Origin: Acetobacter ghanensis
Lineage (GTDB): Bacteria > Pseudomonadota > Alphaproteobacteria > Acetobacterales > Acetobacteraceae
Length of the DNA stretch: 64,000 nucleotides
Reading direction: 5' to 3'
NCBI RefSeq assembly: GCF_001499675.1
Contig: NZ_LN609302.1
Coordinates: 2,513,896-2,577,895, forward strand
Shown: in pieces, positions 39,896-50,181 of the stretch
How positions within the stretch are numbered: position 1 is the stretch's first letter
How the letters are laid out: each line of letters starts with the position of its first letter
Notes under the pieces: generated by a model
The model's database searches: none
What the model saw: only the letters and a program-made list of their open reading frames with translations
What the model was told of the DNA's origin: nothing
Program-made: the position numbers and the translations under genes

Positions 39896-41107
39896 TCAGT
39901 CAGCCGCAGTGCTTTCGGCCGGTGCAGCGGCCTTGGGGGCCTCATCATTAGCACCTTCGGTACGCACCACCTTAACGCGCGGAGCCTTGGCAGGCTTGCG
40001 GGCTGCAATGGCGTCCATCTGCTCTTCAACCTGCTTGGAGAACACGTACTGAGCAGGACGCTGGTTAGCCAGCGAGATTTCCGGCGCCATCGGTTTTTCG
40101 GTTTCGGGGCCAAACAGCGCGACCTTGGCAATGTGCCAGGGGCGGCGAACGGCATCCATTACGGCGGTGGATTCATAACCGGAATGCACCATGCAGTCGG
40201 CGCATTTTTCGTAGTTACCGGTGCCGTAATCGTCCCACTTCGTGTCTTCCATCAGCTCACGGAAAGACTTGGCGTAGCCTTCACCCAGCAGGTAGCACGG
40301 GCGCTGCCAGCCAAACACGTTACGCAGGGGCTTGCCCCACGGCGTGCAGTGGTACTGCTCGTTACCGGCAAGGAAGTTGAGGAAGAGCGGAGACTGCGTA
40401 AACCGCCACTTCTTGCCCTTGCCCAGACGGAACACATCGCGGAAGAGCTGCTTGGTTTTCTGCCGGTTGAGGAAGTGCGCCTGATCGGGTGCACGCTCGT
40501 AGGCATAGCCCGGTGCGGTCATGATCCCGTCCACGCCCATGGCCATCACTTCATCAAAGAAGTTGGCCATACGCTGGGGGTCTGCCCCATCGAACACGGT
40601 GCAGTTGATGGACACGCGGAAACCGCGCGCCTTGGCCTTTTTAATGGCGGCAACTGCGCGTTCGTACACCCCGTCCTGACAGACGGAGGCATCGTGCATG
40701 GTCTTGTCGCCATCCAGATGCACATCCCACGAGAAGAAAGGGGATGGTTCGTAATCGTCCATCTTCTTTTCAAGAAGCAGGGCGTTCGTGCACAGGTAGA
40801 CGTACTTCTTGCGCGCGATCAGCCCACGGATGATTTCGGGCATTTCCTTGTGCAGCAGCGGTTCCCCGCCGGCTACGGCAATAACTGGTGCGCCTGCTTC
40901 CGCATCCGCATCCAGACATTCCTGCACGGTCATGCGCTGGTTGAGAATAGCCGCTGGGTAATCGATTTTTCCGCAGCCTGCACAGGCCAGGTTGCAGCGA
41001 AAAAGCGGCTCAAGCATGAGCACCAGCGGATAGCGCTTGCGCCCCGTAATATGCTGTTTGACAACGTAACTGCCGACCCTGACGGCCTGCATTATCGGTA
41101 CGGCCAT
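39896..41107 (-). CDS. hpnH: Adenosyl-hopene transferase HpnH (radical SAM)
   Basis: Adds 5'-deoxyadenosine to diploptene to give adenosylhopane, the first step of the extended C35 hopanoid side chain. The radical SAM cluster ligands are Cys38, Cys42 and Cys45 in FRCNLACAGCGK, with the SAM-binding GGEPLL loop after. The VHLDGDKTMHDASVCQDGVYERA stretch and the C-terminal C-x-x-C set (YEKCADCMVHSGYE) are HpnH-typical. The ATG at 41107 is favoured over 41131. A 45-residue Ala/Lys/Glu-rich tail extends past the usual end. It is divergent from dxs, with a terminator downstream. Confidence 0.95.
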   Translation of the reverse strand: MAVPIMQAVRVGSYVVKQHITGRKRYPLVLMLEPLFRCNLACAGCGKIDYPAAILNQRMTVQECLDADAEAGAPVIAVAGGEPLLHKEMPEIIRGLIARKKYVYLCTNALLLEKKMDDYEPSPFFSWDVHLDGDKTMHDASVCQDGVYERAVAAIKKAKARGFRVSINCTVFDGADPQRMANFFDEVMAMGVDGIMTAPGYAYERAPDQAHFLNRQKTKQLFRDVFRLGKGKKWRFTQSPLFLNFLAGNEQYHCTPWGKPLRNVFGWQRPCYLLGEGYAKSFRELMEDTKWDDYGTGNYEKCADCMVHSGYESTAVMDAVRRPWHIAKVALFGPETEKPMAPEISLANQRPAQYVFSKQVEEQMDAIAARKPAKAPRVKVVRTEGANDEAPKAAAPAESTAAD

Positions 41108-41544
41108 AAACCCCCGCTTTGGCGCATCCACTTAACGCCTGTATCGTGACTGGTAGTAAGACAAGTCAGTATTGAGTATGTCCATAAAGCGCGCGACCGG
41201 ACCTGCTGCCTGCCTGGCCTGCTACTCCACCCGTGGACTGTTAGAAGGAGCAACAGGCGCGGAACATGTATAGCCACGCGTGTATGAGGTATTCGCCTGC
41301 ATATAGGTGGCCTCGTTTGTCAAGCTCAAGTCTTTTTCGCTACCTGTTGCAAAAAAGACACAATCAGCAGCGAGTTTTGTTTCCGTGCTTGCGTTCTTTC
41401 ACAAAACATTAAACCAAACCCCATTGGTTCGCGATGTCTGTCGGCATGTTAACGCGATGTAAGGCACGCCGGGGAACAGCATACCCTGCCTGAAAAAGGC
41501 AGTTATGTGCCGTTTTCCGCTAAAAAGAAGATGGAAACAATCGC
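41108..41544. other. Divergent hpnH/dxs intergenic region
   Basis: A 437-base gap that must hold both promoters. Visible elements are a perfect inverted repeat AACCAA-N6-TTGGTT (41412-41429) and a directly following repeat pair CGCGATGT at 41430-41437 and 41453-41460, spaced 23 bases. No known riboswitch was recognised. Nothing coding is credible here. Confidence 0.4.
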
Positions 41545-43587
41545 ATGGACAGTTCTAAAAACCAGAACGCCGCGTCACCGATTCCCACTTTTGGCCGTTT
41601 TCCTGCGCTGGATCGTGTTCGGGTTCCTGCGGACCTGCGCAACCTGTCTGTTGAGCAGCTCAAGCAGCTTGCGGACGAACTGCGGGCCGAAACTGTGGAC
41701 GCGGTCTCCACCACCGGGGGGCACCTTGGGGCCTCGCTTGGTGTTGTGGAGCTGACCGTAGCCCTGCACGCGGTGTTCGACACGCCCGATGACCGGGTGA
41801 TCTGGGATGTGGGCCATCAGGCCTACCCGCACAAGATTCTGACCGGACGGCGCGAGCGCATCCGCACCCTGCGCCAGCCGGGTGGGCTGTCGGGCTTTAC
41901 CCGCCGCTCCGAGAGCGAATACGACCCGTTTGGCGCGGCCCATTCCTCCACGTCCATTTCCGCAGGGCTTGGCATGGCGGTGGCGCACCACCTGCGTGCC
42001 GAGGATGACCCCTCCTACCGTGAACGCAATGTGATTGCGGTGATCGGCGATGGCTCCATCTCTGCCGGCATGGCGTATGAGGCCATGAACAACGCCGCAG
42101 TGGCCGGGCCGGGCGCTGAACGCCTGATCGTGATCCTCAACGATAACGAGATGTCCATTGCTCCGCCGGTCGGGGCCATGTCCAACTACCTCTCGCGCCT
42201 CATGTCGTCGCGCAAATTCATGGAACTGCGCGAACTGGCGGGTAAATTCGTCAAGAAGCTGCCCGCTCCGGTGGAACGCACCGCCCGCAAGGCGGACGAA
42301 TACGCCCGCGGCATGATTACCGGCGGCACACTGTTCGAGGAGCTGGGCTTTTACTACGTTGGCCCGGTAGACGGGCACGACCTGCCGCAGCTGGTCAATA
42401 TCCTGCGCAACCTGCGCGATACGGATAAAGGCCCCATCCTGCTGCATGTGATTACGGAAAAAGGCCACGGCTACCGCCCGGCAGAAAACGCGGGCGACAA
42501 ATACCACGCCGTAGCCAAGTTCAACGTCATTACCGGTGAGCAGAAGAAAGGCCCCGCAGGCCCGCCCAGCTACACCTCGGTGTTTGCGCGTGAACTTGTC
42601 CGCCGTGCCCAGACCGACAAGCGCCTGACCGCGGTTACCGCCGCCATGCCGTCCGGCACCGGGCTGGATGCGTTTGCCAAGAACTACCCCGACCGCTTTT
42701 TTGACGTAGGCATTGCCGAGCAGCACGCCGTAACCTTTGCCGCTGGTATGGCGACCGAAGGGCTGCGTCCGTTCTGCGCCATTTACTCCACCTTCCTCCA
42801 GCGTGCGTATGACCAGGTCATGCACGATGTGGTGTTGCAGAACCTGCCGGTTCGCTTTGCCATTGACCGTGCCGGTCTGGTTGGGGCCGATGGCGCCACC
42901 CATGCCGGGTCGTTCGATATTGCCTATCTGGGCTGCCTGCCGGGCATGACCATCATGGCCCCTTCGGACGAGCTGGAACTGCTGCATATGACAGCCACAG
43001 CCATTGAGTTTGATGAAGGCCCGATTGCCCTGCGTTACCCGCGTGGCAACGGGCTGGGTCTGGACCTGCCTGCCGAAGGGCAGGTGCTGGAAATTGGCAA
43101 GGGCCGCATTATCCGCGAGATGGGTCGCCAGTTTGGGGCAGAAACGGGTGGCATTGCCATTCTCTCGCTCGGGCCAAGGCTTGGCGCGTGCCTGAAGGCC
43201 GCCGACATGCTGGCGGCTCAGGGGCTGCCGCCCACGGTGGCGGATGCCCGCTTTGCCAAGCCGATTGACACCGCCCTGCTGGAAAATCTGGCCCGCAACC
43301 ATGCGGTGCTGATTACCATTGAGGAAGGGTCCGAAGGTGGGTTTGCCACACAGGTCTGCCACCATCTGGCGCGCACCGGTCTGCTGGATCAGGTCCGATT
43401 CCGCCCGATGACCCTGCCCGACCGCTTTATCGACCACAACACGCAGGACGCGCAGTATGACGAGGCCGGGCTCTCCGCTCCACACATCGTCGCAACCGCT
43501 CTTAACGCACTGGGTGTGAGCGCTACGGGCATCGGAGACATGCTCGAAGCAACCTTGTCAAACCGCTCAACCGGGACAAAATCGTAA
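41545..43587 (+). CDS. dxs: 1-deoxy-D-xylulose-5-phosphate synthase
   Basis: Condenses pyruvate with glyceraldehyde 3-phosphate, the first committed step of the MEP isoprenoid pathway (ThDP- and Mg-dependent). The 680-residue protein has [16 protein letters not shown] (ThDP/Mg motif; Gly-Asp-Gly at 168-170), the N-terminal [21 protein letters not shown] stretch (GGHLGASLG), and the pyrimidine domain with [17 protein letters not shown] and [15 protein letters not shown]. It is placed immediately before hpnM (gap two bases), so hopanoid genes and precursor supply appear co-transcribed. Start ATG 41545. Confidence 0.96.
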   Translation: MDSSKNQNAASPIPTFGRFPALDRVRVPADLRNLSVEQLKQLADELRAETVDAVSTTGGHLGASLGVVELTVALHAVFDTPDDRVIWDVGHQAYPHKILTGRRERIRTLRQPGGLSGFTRRSESEYDPFGAAHSSTSISAGLGMAVAHHLRAEDDPSYRERNVIAVIGDGSISAGMAYEAMNNAAVAGPGAERLIVILNDNEMSIAPPVGAMSNYLSRLMSSRKFMELRELAGKFVKKLPAPVERTARKADEYARGMITGGTLFEELGFYYVGPVDGHDLPQLVNILRNLRDTDKGPILLHVITEKGHGYRPAENAGDKYHAVAKFNVITGEQKKGPAGPPSYTSVFARELVRRAQTDKRLTAVTAAMPSGTGLDAFAKNYPDRFFDVGIAEQHAVTFAAGMATEGLRPFCAIYSTFLQRAYDQVMHDVVLQNLPVRFAIDRAGLVGADGATHAGSFDIAYLGCLPGMTIMAPSDELELLHMTATAIEFDEGPIALRYPRGNGLGLDLPAEGQVLEIGKGRIIREMGRQFGAETGGIAILSLGPRLGACLKAADMLAAQGLPPTVADARFAKPIDTALLENLARNHAVLITIEEGSEGGFATQVCHHLARTGLLDQVRFRPMTLPDRFIDHNTQDAQYDEAGLSAPHIVATALNALGVSATGIGDMLEATLSNRSTGTKS

Positions 43588-43589
43588 GC

Positions 43590-44243
43590 ATGAAACGTAT
43601 TTCTTTACGCGCAGGGCTTGTGCTTGGCATGAGCATGGCGCTCCTTCCCGTGGTTGGGGCTGGCGTGTCCGCCCCGGCTGCTTTTGCTCAATCCGCTCCG
43701 AACAGCCCGGTTATTGCACCCGTGCAGACGCTCTACAAAGCGCTGGACCAGATCGTGCAGTCCCACGGCAGCTTTGCAGAGCGTAGCCAGATTGTGGCGG
43801 CCGCTGTTGACCAGTCCTATAATCTGGAAGCGGTGCTCAAGGCCTCCATCGGCCCGCGCTACGCTGGGCTGAGCGCTGACGAGAAGCAGAAACTGCTTGT
43901 CGCGTTCAAGGACTATACGGTTGCGCGCTATGTCAGCAACTTCAAGCCCGGTGCGGACGTCAAGTTCACCATCCAGCCCACCGTGACTGACGCCCCTATT
44001 GGCGGTAACAAAATTGTGGTCACCGACCTTGGCGCGAGCGATGGCTCAACCCCGACCGAAGTCAGCTACATCATGAACAATGCTGGCGGGTCATGGAAAA
44101 TTGTGGACGTGCTGCTGAGCGATGCCCGCATCAGCCAGACGGCCGCCCAGCGCGCGGACTTTAGCTCCACGCTCACCTCTGGTGGTGTTTCTGGCCTTAT
44201 CAGCGTTCTTGAACGCAAGGCTCAGGCCTACTCCAAAGGCTAA
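43590..44243 (+). CDS. hpnM: Hopanoid-associated MlaC/Ttg2D-family protein HpnM
   Basis: A 217-residue periplasmic lipid-binding protein of the MlaC/toluene-tolerance (Ttg2D) family, named HpnM when in hopanoid clusters and thought to help move hopanoids to the outer membrane. It has a signal peptide (residues 1-33, ending AAFAQ) and the fold landmarks IVAAAVDQSYNLEAVLKASIG, YTVARYVSNF and GGSWKIVDVLL near the C-terminus. It starts two bases after the dxs stop and precedes hpnI by 74 bases. No partner RND or ABC gene is in the window. Confidence 0.88.
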   Translation: MKRISLRAGLVLGMSMALLPVVGAGVSAPAAFAQSAPNSPVIAPVQTLYKALDQIVQSHGSFAERSQIVAAAVDQSYNLEAVLKASIGPRYAGLSADEKQKLLVAFKDYTVARYVSNFKPGADVKFTIQPTVTDAPIGGNKIVVTDLGASDGSTPTEVSYIMNNAGGSWKIVDVLLSDARISQTAAQRADFSSTLTSGGVSGLISVLERKAQAYSKG

Positions 44244-44317
44244 AGGAACAGGACAAGGCGCGTGCGGCAACGCAAACAGACACCAATCCCCATTACGGGG
44301 CGCATAATGGTTGGGGC

Positions 44318-45493
44318 ATGGTAGCGGTTTTTCCGATTCTGGCAGCTGCCAGCGCGCTTCTTTCTGTTACCGGCTGTATACAGTCCTCGCTGGGGGCTGG
44401 TCTGCTGGCACGCTTCCGCCGCAATGAGCGGCGGCCAGTGGTGCTGGGCAGCACCCCCCCGGTGAGTGTGCTCAAGCCTCTATACGGGTCCGAACCCCTG
44501 CTGGAAGAAGCGTTGGAAAGCTTCTGCACGCAGGACTACCCCCAGATGCAAATCCTGTTTGGTGTGCGCGATGCGGATGACCCCGCCATTGCCGTGGTGC
44601 GCCGCTTGCAGGAACGCCACCCGCATCTGGATATGGAGCTTGTGGTTGACCCCGCCCTGCACGGGCTTAACCGCAAGATCAGCAACCTGATGAATATTCT
44701 GCCCAAGGCGCGGCACGATATTCTGGTTATTTCCGATTCCGACATCCATGTGCGGCCGGACTACTTGCGCCACATTGTCTCGGCCCTGCACCAGCCCAAT
44801 ACCGGGCTTGTCACCACCCTGTATGCGGGCCTACCCGCCAGTGGCTCCATTGTGCAGATGCTGGCGGCCTGCCAGATCAACCACAACTTTCTACCCGGCG
44901 TCATGCTTTCCCGCTATCTGGGGCGGCAGGACTGTTTAGGGGCCACCATGGCCCTGCGGCGCCAAACGCTGGATGAGGTAGGCGGGCTGGAAGCCCTTCT
45001 ACCCCATGTTGCGGATGACGCCCTGCTTGGCAGGCTTGTCCGGCAGACAGGCATGAACATTGCCATTGCCGAATGCATGACATGGACCACCATTGCCGAG
45101 TCCAGCCTTGGCGAGCTGCTCCGGCATGAGCTGCGCTGGGGCCGCACGGTGTGCACACTGGCGCCAGCGGGCTATGCGGCTTCCTCCATCCAGCTTCCGC
45201 TGTTCTGGGCCTCTCTGGTTGTGCTTTTTCAGCCACACGCGGCATGGAGTTTGCCATTCTTCTGGGGCATATGGGCCATGCGTGCCCTTACATCCCTGCT
45301 GATTGACCGCGCCGTGGGCGCTCGCGCACTGTGGCCGCTGCTGCTGCTCCCCCTGCGGGACTGGCTGTCTGCCGCCATTATGGTAGGGAGCGCAAGCGGT
45401 ACGGAGGTCCACTGGCGGGGGCAGACCATGCACATAGCACCCCACCCGCCAGCGGCACCTGCCCCGGTGCGCAGCCTCTCCCCCGGCCCATAG
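44318..45493 (+). CDS. hpnI: Bacteriohopanetetrol N-acetylglucosaminyltransferase HpnI
   Basis: A GT2-family membrane glycosyltransferase that attaches GlcNAc to bacteriohopanetetrol. The 391-residue protein has an N-terminal membrane anchor, the GT-A domain VSVLKPLYGSEPLLEEALES with ISDSDIHVRPDYL (the DxD-type metal site) and the acceptor/base region CLGATMALRRQTLDEVGG, then QTGMNIA and ELRWGRTVCTLAP (the Q-x-x-R-W-like motif), with several C-terminal helices. Context with hpnJ and hpnK directly downstream fixes the role. Confidence 0.92.
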   Translation: MVAVFPILAAASALLSVTGCIQSSLGAGLLARFRRNERRPVVLGSTPPVSVLKPLYGSEPLLEEALESFCTQDYPQMQILFGVRDADDPAIAVVRRLQERHPHLDMELVVDPALHGLNRKISNLMNILPKARHDILVISDSDIHVRPDYLRHIVSALHQPNTGLVTTLYAGLPASGSIVQMLAACQINHNFLPGVMLSRYLGRQDCLGATMALRRQTLDEVGGLEALLPHVADDALLGRLVRQTGMNIAIAECMTWTTIAESSLGELLRHELRWGRTVCTLAPAGYAASSIQLPLFWASLVVLFQPHAAWSLPFFWGIWAMRALTSLLIDRAVGARALWPLLLLPLRDWLSAAIMVGSASGTEVHWRGQTMHIAPHPPAAPAPVRSLSPGP

Positions 45494-45636
45494 CGAACGC
45501 ACGCAAAGGCTTGCCTTCTTCATATGCGCCAGAGTAATTGCCTAAACCAAAGCAGACGGAAGTCCTTGAACCAGCATTTATGCCGGAGCTTACCGTTGGA
45601 CCCCACCGTTCTACGCCCTTGTCAGGATAGAAACCG

Positions 45637-47064
45637 ATGACGATGAGAACCCTTTTTCTCCAGCCGCCAACTTTTGATGGTTTTGATGGCGGCGCAGGCT
45701 CGCGCTATCAGGCACGCCGTGAAATCAAATCTTTCTGGTATCCGACATGGCTGGCCCAACCTGCCGCTCTGGTCGAAGGCAGCCGCCTGATTGACGCGCC
45801 GCCCGCCAACATGGGCATGGAGCCCATTCTGGAAGACGTGAAGAACCGCGATCTGGTGGTACTGCACACCTCCACCCCGTCCTTTGCCAAGGACGTGCAG
45901 GTGGCCCAGATGCTCAAGGACGTTAACCCGAACCTGAAGATTGGTATGGTTGGCGCCAAAGTGGCCGTTCAGCCGGAAGAAAGCCTGCTCAAGGGTGCGC
46001 CCATCGACTTTGTTGCCCGCAATGAATTTGATTACACGATCAAGGACATTGCCGACGGCATGGACTTCAAGGACGTGGACGGCATTACGTGGCGCAACAA
46101 GAATGGCGAAATTGTCGCCAACCGCGACCGCGCCATGATCGAAGACATGGACTCCCTGCCCTTCGTGACCGAAGTGTACAAGCGTGACCTGCGGATTGAA
46201 GATTACTTCATCGGCTACCTCATGCACCCGTACATCTCCATCTACACGGGCCGTGGCTGCAAATCGCGCTGCACGTTCTGCCTGTGGCCGCAGACCGTGG
46301 GTGGCCACCGTTACCGCACCCGCAGCCCGCAGCATGTGGCAGCCGAAATCCGTCTGGCCATGCAGTACTTCCCGCAGGTCAAGGAATTCTTCTTTGACGA
46401 TGACACCTTCACCGATGATCTGCCGCGTGCGGAAGCCATTGCCCGCGAACTGGGCAAGCTGGGTGTAACCTGGTCCTGCAACGCCAAGGCCAACGTCCCC
46501 TATGACACGCTGAAAGTCCTGCGTGACAACGGCCTGCGCCTGCTGCTGGTTGGTTACGAAAGCGGCAACCAGCAGATCCTGCACAACATCAAAAAAGGTA
46601 TGCGCGTTGAAGTGGCGCGTGAGTTCACCAAGAACTGCCACGAACTCGGGATCAAGATCCACGGCACCTTTATTCTGGGTCTGCCGGGCGAAACGAAGGA
46701 AACCATTCAGGAAACCATTCGCTTCGCGCAGGAAATCAACCCGCACACGTTGCAGGTATCCCTTGCTGCTCCGTACCCCGGCACGGCACTGTTCAAGGAA
46801 GCCACGGAAAACGGCTGGCTGGACGAAAGCAACGCCGAGCTGCTGGACGAAAACGGCGTGCAGATTGCACCGCTGCACTACCCGCACCTCTCGCACACCG
46901 AAATCTTCAACAGCGTGGAAGAATTCTACAAGAAGTTCTACTTCCGCGCTCCCAAGATTGCGTCCATCGTTGGGGAAATGGTGCGTTCGCCCCAGATGAT
47001 GAAGCGCCGCCTGCGCGAAGGTGTGGAGTTCTTCCAGTTCCTTAAAGGCCGCAAGGCTGCCTGA
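45637..47064 (+). CDS. hpnJ: HpnJ, B12-type radical SAM protein of bacteriohopanetetrol cyclitol synthesis
   Basis: Converts the glucosaminyl headgroup of bacteriohopanetetrol glucosamine into the five-membered cyclitol ether by ring contraction. The 475-residue protein has a B12-binding-like N-terminal domain (residues about 1-150) and a radical SAM barrel whose cluster ligands are Cys208, Cys212 and Cys215 (GRGCKSRCTFCLWPQ). The C-terminal half carries FILGLPGETKETIQETI and a long tail to residue 475. It is followed by hpnK. Confidence 0.95.
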   Translation: MTMRTLFLQPPTFDGFDGGAGSRYQARREIKSFWYPTWLAQPAALVEGSRLIDAPPANMGMEPILEDVKNRDLVVLHTSTPSFAKDVQVAQMLKDVNPNLKIGMVGAKVAVQPEESLLKGAPIDFVARNEFDYTIKDIADGMDFKDVDGITWRNKNGEIVANRDRAMIEDMDSLPFVTEVYKRDLRIEDYFIGYLMHPYISIYTGRGCKSRCTFCLWPQTVGGHRYRTRSPQHVAAEIRLAMQYFPQVKEFFFDDDTFTDDLPRAEAIARELGKLGVTWSCNAKANVPYDTLKVLRDNGLRLLLVGYESGNQQILHNIKKGMRVEVAREFTKNCHELGIKIHGTFILGLPGETKETIQETIRFAQEINPHTLQVSLAAPYPGTALFKEATENGWLDESNAELLDENGVQIAPLHYPHLSHTEIFNSVEEFYKKFYFRAPKIASIVGEMVRSPQMMKRRLREGVEFFQFLKGRKAA

Positions 47065-47186
47065 TCTGGCATAATCTACGGCGCTGGGTGGGGGTGGCGC
47101 ATAAGTCCCCCACCCAGAACAGCCATGACAGCCCCCGCCCGCCGGTGTTAGACACAGGCAAAGCTTACCAAGGGGCCGCCAGAACC

Positions 47187-48041
47187 ATGAAACGCGCCAT
47201 TATTTCCGCCGATGATTTCGGCATGTCGGTTGAAGTGAACGAGGCCATTGAACAGGCCCACGTAAACGGCGTGCTCTCAACCGCAAGCCTTATGGTTTCC
47301 GGCCCCGCTGCGCAGGATGCGGTGGAACGGGCCAAACGCCTGCCCTCCCTAAATGTTGGCCTGCATCTGGTGGTTATTGAAGGACCATCGGTTCTGCCCC
47401 ACAACCGCCTGCCGCTGATTACTGGCGATAATGGCTGGTTCTCCTCCTCCCAACTTGGGCTAGGCGTGGACTATTTTTTTCGCCCTGAAGGACGGCGGGA
47501 GCTGGAAGCCGAAATTACCGCCCAGTTCGAAGCCTTCAGCCGTACGGGGCTAGCGTTGGACCACGCCAACGCCCACAAGCACATGCACCTGCACCCGACC
47601 GTGGGTAAGCTGATGATCGGCATTGGCAAAGGCTACGGGCTGAACGCCGTGCGCGTGCCGCTGGAACCCCCTAAACCGCTCTACGCCGCGGGAACCTATA
47701 CAGACACGCTGGGCGATGCGGCCCTGCGCCGCTGGACCGCCCTGCTGCGGCATCAGGCCCACGCGGCGGGCATGGCCACCAATGACTGGTGCTTTGGTCT
47801 GGCATGGAGCGGGCATATGACCACAGAGCGGATGGCGGCCCTTGCGGCGCACCTGCCCGATGGGGTGTCCGAAATCTATTTCCACCCCGCTACCCACAAG
47901 AACCCCATGCTGGAAAAGCTGATGCCGACCTACGAGCACGAGGCCGAATTTCAGGCGCTCTGCTCACCGGGCTTTCGCAAGGGGCTGGAACACGCAGGGG
48001 CGCAACTCTGCGGCTGGCAGGATATAGCACGGAGTGCATAG
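47187..48041 (+). CDS. hpnK: HpnK, deacetylase of GlcNAc-bacteriohopanetetrol
   Basis: A YdjC-like (ChbG/HpnK) carbohydrate deacetylase that removes the acetyl group from N-acetylglucosaminyl bacteriohopanetetrol, the step between HpnI and HpnJ. The 284-residue sequence opens KRAIISADDFGMSVEVN (metal Asp-Asp), with LNVGLHLVVIEG and DHANAHKHMHLHPTVGK supplying the metal histidines. The start ATG 47187 gives the canonical N-terminus; the GTG frame upstream (47088) does not. It is the last gene of the dxs-hpnM-I-J-K run. Confidence 0.94.
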   Translation: MKRAIISADDFGMSVEVNEAIEQAHVNGVLSTASLMVSGPAAQDAVERAKRLPSLNVGLHLVVIEGPSVLPHNRLPLITGDNGWFSSSQLGLGVDYFFRPEGRRELEAEITAQFEAFSRTGLALDHANAHKHMHLHPTVGKLMIGIGKGYGLNAVRVPLEPPKPLYAAGTYTDTLGDAALRRWTALLRHQAHAAGMATNDWCFGLAWSGHMTTERMAALAAHLPDGVSEIYFHPATHKNPMLEKLMPTYEHEAEFQALCSPGFRKGLEHAGAQLCGWQDIARSA

Positions 48042-48180
48042 CAACCACGCCCATGTTGCAAATTTATCGTTATAACAAAAATTTGCATTCATATTTTTCT
48101 AAAATGCTCATTTTTGGTCGTTTTGGGTAATAATATTTCAAACCCTCCCTTGACCGGGCATTTCCCTTCATGCTCCTGAT

Positions 48181-48217
48181 GGCAGACCGACAACAACAAA
48201 AACAATGACGGTCTGCC
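48181..48217. other. Inverted repeat in the 382-base gap before oprB
   Basis: GGCAGACCG (48181-48189) and CGGTCTGCC (48209-48217) are perfect 9-base arms with a 19-base A/C-rich loop. The gap (48042-48423) also contains an AT-rich stretch at 48060-48140 with a GTTATAAC palindrome at 48069-48076. It could be a terminator for hpnK or an operator for oprB; no T-tract follows. Confidence 0.4.
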
Positions 48218-48423
48218 CCATGGTCGCACATTCTGCCCACCGGAATATCCGCCTCCGGTCTTATGCCGCCCGACCCAGTACGCTCTGGTGCGGACTCTAC
48301 CCTGCGCCTGCTGCCACGGTTGTTCTGACCGTCTGAACATCAGGCCCGAAGTCTTTCCCCAGCGGAAACACTGCACGCACAAGACAACTCCCTCCAGCAA
48401 GAGCGAGAGGAAGCGGAATAACA

Positions 48424-50181
48424 ATGTCAAAAACACACCGCCCCCTGCGCCGCCGCACGCCCGAGCGTGCGTTGTGCGCCCTGCACACCAGCACCGCCGC
48501 CGCCATTGCGCTGGCATCCGTCTGGCACGCCCCGTTTGGTGCGGGAGCGGCAAAGGCCCAGACGACCCATGCCTCGGCCCTTACAGCCCAGCCTGCCGTT
48601 GCGCCCATTTCCGACACGATCATCAACCCCGGCAGCAAGGTCCATGCCCTGCCTGCGCAGTCCCTACGCCCGCTAGATGCGGAGACCATTGGCCCGGACC
48701 TGAGCGCCATCCGCCGCCCGCCCAACACGCCCATCCCACCCAGCGGGGTGCCCATTCTGCCATCCCCCGGTCTGGCTCCTTTGAGCGTGATGCCGATTAT
48801 GCCGTCGGAAACCCCACACTCCCTGCACCAGATCGAACTGGACGCCCTGAGCAATAGCGAAGGCCCCTCCGCCCTGCTGCCCGCAGGAGTGGACGCCCAG
48901 CGGGACTACGACCTGCCAGACCCGTACTACGTGCCCACAGCCGGTACGGGGCACCTTATTCCGCAGCTCATGCCCTTCCGCGACCGGTTGAGAGACAAGG
49001 GGTTTTCGTTCTCGTTCTCCTACAAGGGAGAAGCCATGGGGCTGGCATCTGGCGGGTTACCCGGCCAGAAAGGCATCAGCTACGTGCATGAGTTGACCTT
49101 GCAGACCACGTTTGACCTTGGCCGCATGAACGCCGCCCTTAACGGCTGGTCCGTGCATGGGTTGGTTATGGAGCGTGCAGGCCGTGCGGCGCAGAATGTG
49201 CGCGTGGGCGAATACTATGTGGCCCTGCAGGAGGTGTACACGCTCTCGGGCAACGTGGCGGCCCATCTGGTGGACATGTACGCCGAGAAAAAGATGCTCA
49301 ACAACAAGCTGGACATCATTTTTGGCCGTATGTCGCTCACCCACGTCTTCGCCACATCTCCGCTGCTGTGCTCCTTTATGGTCACCTGCTCCGCTCCTGT
49401 GGCCATCAAGCAGTTGCCGGGCATGAGCGTGTACCCAAAGGCCACATGGGGCGCACGGGCGCGCTTCCGCCCCACGCGGGACACGGCCATACAGGTGGGC
49501 GCTTACTCCGTGAGCACCCTGACCGAAAACCCCTCTGGCTGGTCATGGGGGTCCGAGAACGCAACCGGCCTCTCCCTGCCTATCGAATTTACGTGGGCGC
49601 CGTTCCTCACCCGCAACCGCCTGCCCGGCCACTACGTGCTGGGGTATGAGCATGACACCACCCGCTACGCGGACAAGATTGGCTCGGTCCTGCCCAAAAG
49701 TGTAGCCAACACACTGCCGGGCACACATTCCGCACCATCCGACTCCATGTGGCTGGAAGCAGACCAGATGATCTATCGCCTTGGTGGGCGTAACCAGATG
49801 GCCGGTGGTTACCTGATGGCTGGGTACGTGCACGCAACCCCGCATGTGGTGAACATTTCTGACCAGGCTTATGGTGGCCTGTCATTTGTCGGGCTGATTC
49901 CCGGCCGTCTGACGGACCGGTTTGGTGTGCTGTATTCTTGGTACAAAGTTAGCCGCAGGCGGCGCGAAAGCCAGATTCTGGCCGTGGACAACGGGTATTC
50001 CCTCGGCTCAACCATCCGCGGAATCCAGAACGATTCAGAGCTGATCGAAGCCTATTACGGCATTGATGCAACCCATGGCGTGCTGGTCCAGCCTGAATTT
50101 CAGTACATGATCCACCCGGGGGAAACACACAACATCCCCAATGCAGCGCTTGTTGGGCTTAAAGTCATCGCGGCTTTGTAA
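48424..50181 (+). CDS. oprB: OprB-family carbohydrate-selective porin
   Basis: A 585-residue outer-membrane porin for glucose and related sugars. It has a long signal peptide (residues 1 to about 46, ending KAQ), then an unusual Pro/Ser/Ile-rich segment of about 120 residues (repeats of PIMPSETP and ILPSPG type), then the OprB barrel: GFSFSFSYKGEAMGLASGG, LHGLVMERAGRAA-type strands, and LVQPEFQYMIHPGE near the C-terminus. The family domain itself is normal. It is monocistronic, with its own promoter region upstream. Confidence 0.88.
   Translation: MSKTHRPLRRRTPERALCALHTSTAAAIALASVWHAPFGAGAAKAQTTHASALTAQPAVAPISDTIINPGSKVHALPAQSLRPLDAETIGPDLSAIRRPPNTPIPPSGVPILPSPGLAPLSVMPIMPSETPHSLHQIELDALSNSEGPSALLPAGVDAQRDYDLPDPYYVPTAGTGHLIPQLMPFRDRLRDKGFSFSFSYKGEAMGLASGGLPGQKGISYVHELTLQTTFDLGRMNAALNGWSVHGLVMERAGRAAQNVRVGEYYVALQEVYTLSGNVAAHLVDMYAEKKMLNNKLDIIFGRMSLTHVFATSPLLCSFMVTCSAPVAIKQLPGMSVYPKATWGARARFRPTRDTAIQVGAYSVSTLTENPSGWSWGSENATGLSLPIEFTWAPFLTRNRLPGHYVLGYEHDTTRYADKIGSVLPKSVANTLPGTHSAPSDSMWLEADQMIYRLGGRNQMAGGYLMAGYVHATPHVVNISDQAYGGLSFVGLIPGRLTDRFGVLYSWYKVSRRRRESQILAVDNGYSLGSTIRGIQNDSELIEAYYGIDATHGVLVQPEFQYMIHPGETHNIPNAALVGLKVIAAL

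Noticed and set aside
41575..43485. 636-codon minus-strand open frame opposite dxs
   Set aside because: It is the antisense shadow of a clearly recognised Dxs; composition is Gly/His/Arg-rich with no family motif.
48069..48076. GTTATAAC as an oprB operator
   Set aside because: It lies 28 bases after hpnK and about 350 before oprB, too far for a confident operator call.
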